Shown piece by piece: positions 57,301-64,000 of a stretch of 64,000 bases of DNA; position 1 is the first letter of the stretch, and each line of letters begins with the position of its first letter. The stretch covers positions 2,922,589-2,986,588 of the forward strand of contig NW_004624849.1 of NCBI RefSeq assembly GCF_000247695.1, given 5' to 3'. A program made the position numbers and the translations under genes. The DNA comes from Heterocephalus glaber (Eukaryota > Chordata > Mammalia > Rodentia > Bathyergidae). Under the pieces are notes generated by a model. That model was not told the origin of the DNA and did no database searches. It saw only the letters and a program-made list of their open reading frames with translations.

Positions 57301-58251
57301 TGTTGATTTATTGCAATGACCCTGCACATTGGACACTGCCACCTAAAATGGCTAAGGAAAAAGAGGAAAGCTCCTAATTCCCACTAGCAAGCAGATATGC
57401 CAGGATTTGAACACAGATCTCCTGGATTCCAAAGTGTGATCTCCACATTGCTGTGTCTTCTTGGGTGCAGGTGAGGCAGGGAGAGGTTACTCCACTTTAT
57501 AGATTCTGGGTAAATTGAAGCCTAGAGGAAGGTTGTAATCCTATCTCCGGTGACACATAAAAATAAGATTGGAACCGGGGTGTTCCCTGGACTTGACAAG
57601 TATTTCTAGAGCCCTCACTCACCCTGTGGCCAGTAATGTGGGATGGGTGGAGGTAGGATAAAGCAAAGCAGGGGTCTTCAGGGACTTGGGATCTGGCAGG
57701 AGAAACAAGATGCTGGCATGCAAGGGTCTAGGCCATTTACATGTCAACTCCCAAGTTCCCCCGTCACACTGCCTTCCCAACATGCTCTGGGAAGCCACAG
57801 CTTCTGAGAATATGGGGCAAGGGACCCTTTTCTGAAAAAGGATACCAGGCAGTGCTTATTTCCCAGCCCAGATTACCTTTCCTGGGGTCCTCAGGGAGGG
57901 AGGCAGTCCTGAGGGCATCTTCCTTCCTACCTTCATCCCAGTCCTAACATGTTTCTGGGACCCGGTGTCCCTGGGCCTGGTCTCCAGCTGGTTCTGAGCA
58001 ATGACAGACAGCCGACTCCACAGGTGGCGGCAGCCTTCACCTTACCAAGGGGTTTCTCCCCTGCTTTCCCCCTTAAACCTCACACGTGGTCCACCCTCTT
58101 CCCTTTTCACAGACAGGAGGCTGTGGCATGGAGTGGTTAGGTAAGGCACCAAAGGCCACACTGCCAGCATGCAGACCCAGGGGTTTTGCCTCCCTTGCTC
58201 TTTCTACCCTGCACCACCTTCAGGCCCCCCACCCCCCTTTGAGCTTTCCTG
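57301..58251. other. Unique DNA downstream of WNT9B
   Basis: No gene, RNA or clear young repeat; 57380-57560 may contain another diverged MIR. Confidence 0.45.
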
Positions 58252-58305
58252 CTCCTGCCCAGAAACCGGTTCACAAAACTCCTGCCCAGAAACCGGTTCA
58301 CAAAA
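58252..58305 (+). promoter_or_regulatory. Tandem 27-bp repeat with two Grainyhead (GRHL) palindromes
   Basis: Two identical 27-base units (58252-58278 and 58279-58305) each contain aaaccggttc, whose core AACCGGTT is the optimal Grainyhead-family palindrome. Spacing is 27 bases between equivalent positions. It lies 4.7 kb past the WNT9B stop. Enhancer activity is inference. Confidence 0.6.
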
Positions 58306-58624
58306 AGGCCCTCAGGCCTCTCCACCTTCAGCTGCTCGAGCTGCCACTCTTCCTAAGGGATCAGGGCTTGTTGAGACAATCACTAGTAGGTTTCTACCCA
58401 TGGCATCCCCCTTTAAAAAGCATTGAGCCATGTTTGTGCACACAGTATCTCTACATATATTCATTTTGTTGAACCACTTTGAGAACTTTGCAGACATTGG
58501 CAATCTAGTACTTTATCACAGATCTCCTAAAAACAAGAACATCTTGGAGTTTTAACATTCACCCAGTGTTATCTGCAATACCATCCATTTTCAGATTTCC
58601 CCAATTCACCTCAAAGTGTTCTTT

Positions 58625-58778
58625 ATGACCCAGGTGTGGTGGTGCACACCCGTAATCCCAGCACTCAAGAGGCTGAGGTAGGAGACTGGTATGAGTTCAA
58701 GGCCAGCCTGGACTACATAGTGAGTTCAAGGCCATGGCCTGAACTACATAATACAACCCTATCTCCAAAAAAATGTTT
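58625..58778 (+). repeat. B1-like SINE with internal duplication
   Basis: cccaggtgtggtggtgcaca, taatcccagcactcaagagg, then two copies of a gagttcaaggcca ... actacat block and ccctatctccaaaa. Confidence 0.9.
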
Positions 58779-59339
58779 TTTAACTCTTTTATGATGCTCC
58801 TCCCCCAACCCCAGTCCAGGATCCACCCAAGAAGCAGCCCTTGCATTCAGCTGTCATATCTTTGCTGTAGTCCAGAGTAGACCTCCTGCTCTTTTTATGA
58901 TACTGGTAGTTGGAAGAGTTCAAGCTAGATGTCTTGTAGAACATCTCTCAACTGAGATTGGTCTGATTGTTTCCTAAAATTTCAAGAAGATGCCTGAGTG
59001 TCCTTATCCATACATTTGGTCAGGAGCCACAGGATGTCATTTGGTGATGTTGGATTTCATTGCTTGGTTAAGGTGGTTTCTGCCAGCTGTCCCAATGGAA
59101 AGTCACCCTTTTCCCTTTGGGACTCATGAATCAACCCCTGGGTGGTGCTTTGAGACTATAGGAGTATCATATTGCCCAACAACATTTTACCCAGTAGTGG
59201 CAGCATCCACAGCTGACCCTTGCCCAAATCCATCCAAAGTACTGATTCTCTAAATCCATCATCTCTTCTCTTTATTAGTTGGCAATCTTCTATGGAGATG
59301 AGCTTTCCTTTCTTCCCCACCCCTGGGGAATTCCTGTTT
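58779..59339. other. Unique DNA, no feature recognised
   Basis: No coding, RNA or confident repeat signal. Confidence 0.4.
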
Positions 59340-59430
59340 ATCTTCACAAATGCTCTGCGGAGTAAGAATTATAACTCCCATTTTGCAGACAAAGAAACTG
59401 AGGTTCAGGGAGCTTAAAACATTTGCTCCC
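59340..59430 (-). repeat. MIR SINE fragment
   Basis: tgctctgcggagtaagaatt, ataactcccattttgcagac, aaagaaactgaggttcaggg: antisense MIR core. Confidence 0.8.
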
Positions 59431-59630
59431 AGCCACAGAGCTGGGGAGTACTAGGGGATACCTGCTTTTGTGTTTGCTTCATATCTGGCTTAAATATCTC
59501 CAGTGAAATTGACTGACTCCTACAATATCCATACTTCAACCTGTCAAATAGGTTTTTGGACCCTCTTTCAATATTGATATCCATTGTTTTATGGGATGAA
59601 TGAATGGAAAGACAAATGCATAAATCAATT
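59431..59630 (+). repeat. Local direct duplication, copy 1
   Basis: Pairs with 61743-61990. Shared text includes agccacagagctggggagta, atccatacttcaacctgtca and gatgaatgaatggaaagaca. This copy lacks about 48 bases present in the other. Confidence 0.85.
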
Positions 59631-61469
59631 TGGTAGAGCCAGGATTCAAACTTAGGCCTCTCTCATGCCTGAGCTCTTGACCATTGCCCTCTGGAATCTT
59701 CTCCAATTGCTAAGTTGCTTCTGTGATTATTTTTCTCTGAGCAGGGGTTGAGGAGACTGTCCTCTCCCAATGGGATTTCTGAAGCAGGTGGAGAAAACAT
59801 TGGAGGTGGGAGATTTCCTGTCTTAAAAATCATGAGTCAGACTTGTCTCTACAGTCTTGAGCCGACCTACCTCCTCACCAACCAGAAGCCCTCATCCCCA
59901 TTGGTCCTGTTCTGGCTCTTGCCATGTTCTGGGCTCTGTGGAGTGTGACTATGGTGACCCCAAGTCCTGGAGCTACTGAGATGGCCCTAAGGTCAATTCT
60001 TCTGCTTCCCAGACACCTGAAGAAATATACAATAATCTCTCCATGTGCCCAATTTCCAGGTGGGTGAATATGGCTGCCAGCTCACCCCAAGCACCGTCTG
60101 CCAGGCCTAGTTCTAGAGAAGGACTGTAAAAGGCTAGACCAAGGATCTGAGACAGGGTGGGGAACATTCGGGAAGGGGAAGGCAGGTAGGATCCTTCCCC
60201 TTAACTCCCCATCCTTAGTTCATAGCCACTCTCACTTGGGGTCCCTTCATGTAACTACTCATGTAGCCACGTGATGGGTCACATAAGGTGCACTAGATAT
60301 GTGACAGAGTGCTGGGGTGGCATGGCTATGAGACCTAGGCTGGCCTTCAGAGAGTCACACACAAGGAGAGAGGTCACTAGAATGCAGGATCTCAGCACTC
60401 AGAGATGTGACCGTGTGAGTCAAATTGCCTAGGGAACTCCTAGGTCAGGCCATATCCTTGTTAGTCGCAGTGGCAGCCCCATGGGTACATATAGCCATGA
60501 TCTCCATTTCCTGAAACTGAACTAGAGTGGTACCCTGCCATATCCAGGGCCGCAGGAAAGAGCTAGGCTGCAGATCCAACAGCCTTCTCCTGCCACTTCC
60601 CTAGGAGTAAAGGACAGGGCCTCCAAGGCCTGGGGACTCAAACAGGGGGGTCAGGGAGGAGCCAGAATTTAGCATGGCTGGTGGGCTCCTTCCTCCTCCT
60701 GGAGTTCTCCTTCCTCCTTCTTTCACCTCCCGCCCTCTCCTTTTCTCTCCTTCCTGCATACCTGCAGAGTAGAGGCTGGCTGTGTCTTGGGTGTCTAATC
60801 ACCCCTTTCCCATCCCCAGTTCCCAGGGGCTATGGGGCCCACATTCCTCCCTGGCTCTCTCAGGTCCATTAGTGTGTTTATGCTAGAGCCATTCAGGGGA
60901 GCCATGCTGGACCCCCCCACCAGCCCCACTATGGAGAGTGGCCAGTTGAGCGATGGAGGCCACTCAGAGCCATGGCAGACCTGACCCCTTGTCTGAATTC
61001 CTGCCCCCCTGCCTGAACAAGTCCAGGGTGGCCAAAGGCCTAGGGAGCAATGGTAGCCCCAGTCCACCACCCCTTCCTGCACAGCCCCTCCTGCAGCTGA
61101 CAGCCTCTAATCTCAGCTGTCTTCATGCAGCCAACCCCCAAGCCTGGGGTCACCTGACGCAGACACATTTTAATTCACAAGCTGATTTCTGCTTGTTGGC
61201 AACATGTCATTTCTGAAATTGCTTTCTCTGCCCAGAGGCAGGAGATGTCAGAGCGTGCAGGTGTGGCAGTGGTGCCGCCCCCATCCTACCCCCCACCTCC
61301 AAGTTCAGGAAGGATTAAGGGGTGTGGGGGGCACACATGAGTTCCTGAAGCTCTGCTTCTCATGTTTCCGTAAAGGCTGGAGGCTAAGGATGGGGGATGC
61401 TGGGAATGGCCTCTGTTCTCCTCTCTAGCCTGAAGACAGAGCCCTGAGGTTTGGTAAATGAACTTGCTA
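59631..61469. other. Unique DNA between the duplicated copies
   Basis: Ordinary sequence with no exon. By scale, the point about 6.6 kb past WNT9B, where the mouse clf1 cleft-lip IAP insertion is reported, would fall near 60.2-60.5 kb here; alignment would be needed to place it. Confidence 0.4.
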
Positions 61470-61695
61470 CTGCTGCTATTGACAATAGCAACAGAAGCCA
61501 CTCTGAGCACATTCAACACAGGTGCCAGGCACTTGGCAAAGTACCCCTCTCATGCACTGTTATGTTTGAATGTCATGACAACTCTCCAAGTTGGTACCAT
61601 TTCTACTTTCCTGCTGAGAAAACTGGGGATCAGAGAGGTTAGATCACTTACCTGAGGTCACACAGCAAGTATAGGACAGGGCTAGGACTCAACAC
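61470..61695 (-). repeat. MIR SINE fragment
   Basis: caggtgccaggcacttggca, tgagaaaactggggatcaga, cctgaggtcacacagcaag: antisense MIR. Confidence 0.8.
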
Positions 61696-61742
61696 AGTGA
61701 TGGCAATAAATGGACTGGAACGTGGAGGTTTGGGAAGAGATG

Positions 61743-61990
61743 AGCCACAGAGCTGGGGAGTACTAGGGGATGCCTGCTTCTGTATTTGCTTCATAACTGG
61801 CTTAAATAGCTCCACTGAAGTTGGCTGACTCCCACAGTATCCATACTTCAACCTGTCAAATAGGTTTTTGGTCCCTCTTTTGTATTTCCTTAGCCTTCCA
61901 CCTGTACTTCAGTTAGCAATTATCTCTCAATATTGACATCCATGGTCTTTTGGGATGAATGAATGGAAAGACAAATGCATGAATCGACTT
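61743..61990 (+). repeat. Local direct duplication, copy 2
   Basis: Copy of 59431-59630, offset 2.3 kb, same orientation, roughly 10-15 percent diverged by eye. It has an extra segment at about 61878-61925. Confidence 0.85.
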
Positions 61991-62809
61991 GTGACTCTTG
62001 TTCTCCATATTCCCGCCCCATCCCCATTTCCCTCCCCAGCAGTGACCAGCTATAGCAGGCTTCCTGTAGCAGCTGACACCTTGTCCCTCTCTGACATGCT
62101 GGCTCTTCACTTCCCAGGCGCCTTCTCTTTTTTCTCCTCCCTTTCCTTCCCTTCACTCTCTATCACCTCCCTTTTATGGCTCCCAGAACCTCTGGCTGGC
62201 TCTACCACCAGGAATAAAGCTGTGTGGAAGCCTGAACCTGAAGTTCCCACAAGAGGGATGACCTGACCCTCTAGAAAATAGGCTGCTGGGCCTGACACAG
62301 AAGGGCCTTCCCACCTCTCAGCTCCAGCTGTTCCTCCAGGGATGAGCTGCCCCTTCCTGTCTCTCCTTCCAGCTCTTCTGAGGACCCACAGCTCTGTCCC
62401 TTGGCCTGGGCCAGAACCAGGGACATCGGCAGGTTGGCTGTCTTCCCCTGCATTGGTTATATTGGCATCAAGCATTAGCTTTAATCCAAAGCCTTCTGTA
62501 GCTGTCACCTAATTTTACTGCTAGCAGAGAGCAGCACCAGTGGGAGAGAGGGTTAAGCTAGAGAAGACATCGAAGATCCATAGCAGAAGAGGCCCTTTCC
62601 CATCTTCCAGAGGAGTAAAGAGAGCCCTGTGGTGAGTGGGGGCACAGATCAGTAGGAAGATCCTCAGCACAGCATCACTGGGGCAGTGTTGAAATGGGCT
62701 GAGGACTGGGGGACACACGGGGACTTTCTGGGAGGCGATGCTCCATTTCCTGACCCGCAGCTCCTCATTTTGTGGTGATTAATGACAGGCACTATTTATG
62801 TTCCCACTT
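61991..62809. other. Unique DNA, no feature recognised
   Basis: No coding or RNA signal. Open frames are short and lack known domains. Confidence 0.4.
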
Positions 62810-62824
62810 AAAAATCATACTTGA

Positions 62825-63211
62825 GTGAGTCAAAGTACAAAGAGAATAAAAAAGGACGGATGAAAGGGGACTAGGGGATGGATCTCTTGCAATAGGAAAG
62901 GGGTCCAAGGAAATAAGGGCGAGGCGTGAGGAGGAGGGGGAGGGGAAATAAGTAGGATAAAGGGGTCTGCCACATACAGGAACCGAATAACCTCAACGAA
63001 TGTAAACAGTTTATAGCCTTAACATGTGCTAAGATTAATGGTATCGACAAGAATGAAAATCGGGAATTAAAGGAGGAGGAAGAGATGAGGGGAGCAAGGG
63101 AGTGGGGATTAAAGAAGAAACAGCGTGTAATTTACACAGGTACCCATTTCCCAGGATGATTGTAAACTGTGTATCCTGCAAACACAAACTAATAAAATTT
63201 TTTAAAAGTCA
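62825..63211 (+). mobile_element. 5'-truncated L1, 3' UTR only
   Basis: A G-rich purine tract (ggaggaggaagagatgaggg), then aatttacacaggtacccatt, a terminal AATAAA and a short A-rich end. Flanking target copies are aaaaatcatacttga (62810-62824) and aaaaattacacttga (63212-63226), two mismatches. The tail differs from the 3' UTR of the antisense L1 at 16.7 kb, so it belongs to another subfamily. Confidence 0.75.
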
Positions 63212-63429
63212 AAAAATTACACTTGAAAAATGAAGTCAGAATTCAGTTCATAGAGGATGGTCAAATGTTGCAGAGGATAGATAAACAGAGTCCCCAGTGA
63301 ACATGGTCTTGGCAGTTAGATAGAGCCAAGTAGGCAAGTCTCCTTTCTTCTTGGAGCCTCTTTCATTAAACAAAAAAATCCACATATAGATATCTCTCTA
63401 AGTCTCTTGGATGGATACATGGATGGACA

Positions 63430-63560
63430 GACAGAGCATACACAGCACTCACATGCCAGGCATTGTGCTGTGCCCTAGAGATGAAGTAGTTAGCAAGGCA
63501 GGCTCTTGAAGGACAGAGACGGATAAACAAATCATCACTACTCAGTGTGATGAAACTGGC
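63430..63560. repeat. MIR/L2-type ancient repeat
   Basis: cacatgccaggcattgtgct, gtgccctagagatgaagtag and ggataaacaaatcatcac follow the same ancient text seen at 50990. Confidence 0.4.
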
Positions 63561-63955
63561 AACCTGCTCCCCGGGACAGAAAAACTCAGTGGCTGGGGAA
63601 CCAAGATGGGAAAGCAGGGGGATTTTTCACTGTGTCCTTTGTTGCTTTTGAATTCTGAACCATGTGAATGGTTCCCAAAATAAATTCATTTGTATAAATA
63701 TATACATTCCCAAAATAAATAATTAAAAAGATAGCATGGAGATAAAGTATGATGATTTTTTAACAAAGGGGAAATAGAGGGTGCTTGTAGGAACATCGGT
63801 GGGGTATAGGGTGCCATCTGAGAAAATGCCCCAGAGGAGTAAGGGTGCAGCCACCACCTGAAGCTTAAGGAAGAACTGGCCAGATGGGGGGCATTAGGGG
63901 ATGGGGAGGTTATGGCAAGGGGTGATGAAACCAACCTTGCAGAGTTACTAGGGGA

Positions 63956-64000
63956 GGGCCAGGGATTTAGCTCAGTGGTTTTGCCGCCTGCTGAGCAAGC
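63956..64000 (+). repeat. ID-like SINE, cut by the window end
   Basis: gggccagggatttagctcag followed by ttttgccgcctg. Only the 5' half is inside the window. Confidence 0.85.

Noticed and set aside
53592..64000. GOSR2 exons, expected next in the mammalian gene order
   Set aside because: No recognisable GOSR2 coding sequence or CpG-island promoter was found; in human the gene begins tens of kilobases further on.

Overview
This is a stretch of mammalian nuclear DNA holding two Wnt ligand genes head to head. At the left edge, on the minus strand, are the promoter and first coding exon of WNT3 (start codon at 1519; the rest of the gene lies left of the window). On the plus strand is a complete four-exon WNT9B gene (34565-53591) encoding 361 residues. 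The two start codons are 33 kb apart. The order WNT3(-)/WNT9B(+) is that of human 17q21 and its mammalian counterparts; the next expected gene, GOSR2, is not reached.

The repeats point to a rodent that is neither mouse nor rat. The commonest SINE is an ID-like, tRNA-Ala-derived element with A box tagctcagtgg, B box gttcgatcc and an end like ggtaccaaaa. B1-like 7SL-derived SINEs and B1+ID dimers are also frequent, and I recognised no B2 or B4. My best guess is the beaver / kangaroo rat / pocket gopher group, but this is an inference from repeat style only.

Layout: 1-1439 WNT3 intron 1; 1440-1519 WNT3 exon 1; about 1280-2270 its CpG-rich promoter; 2271-34060 intergenic DNA, including a nearly full-length antisense L1 (about 16.7-23.6 kb) riddled with ID SINEs and an orphan CpG island at 25.3-25.9 kb with a perfect CTCF consensus; 34060-35170 the WNT9B CpG island promoter; 34654-50242 WNT9B intron 1 (15.6 kb), which holds an older L1 and a second perfect CTCF consensus in the opposite orientation; 50243-53591 exons 2-4; 53592-64000 downstream DNA with a polyadenylation signal, a tandem 27-bp repeat carrying two Grainyhead-type palindromes, a 200-250 bp local duplication and a young L1 tail.

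Both genes encode secreted, lipid-modified Frizzled ligands. Both 5' leaders contain an upstream ATG: in WNT3 the short upstream ORF ends in a TAATG overlap with the main start, and in WNT9B an out-of-frame upstream ORF overlaps the start and ends just across the exon 1/exon 2 junction. No prokaryotic or viral gene content, CRISPR array or tRNA gene was seen. The most interesting signals are regulatory: a convergent CTCF pair bracketing the WNT9B promoter, the paired upstream ORFs, and the duplicated Grainyhead motif downstream of WNT9B.
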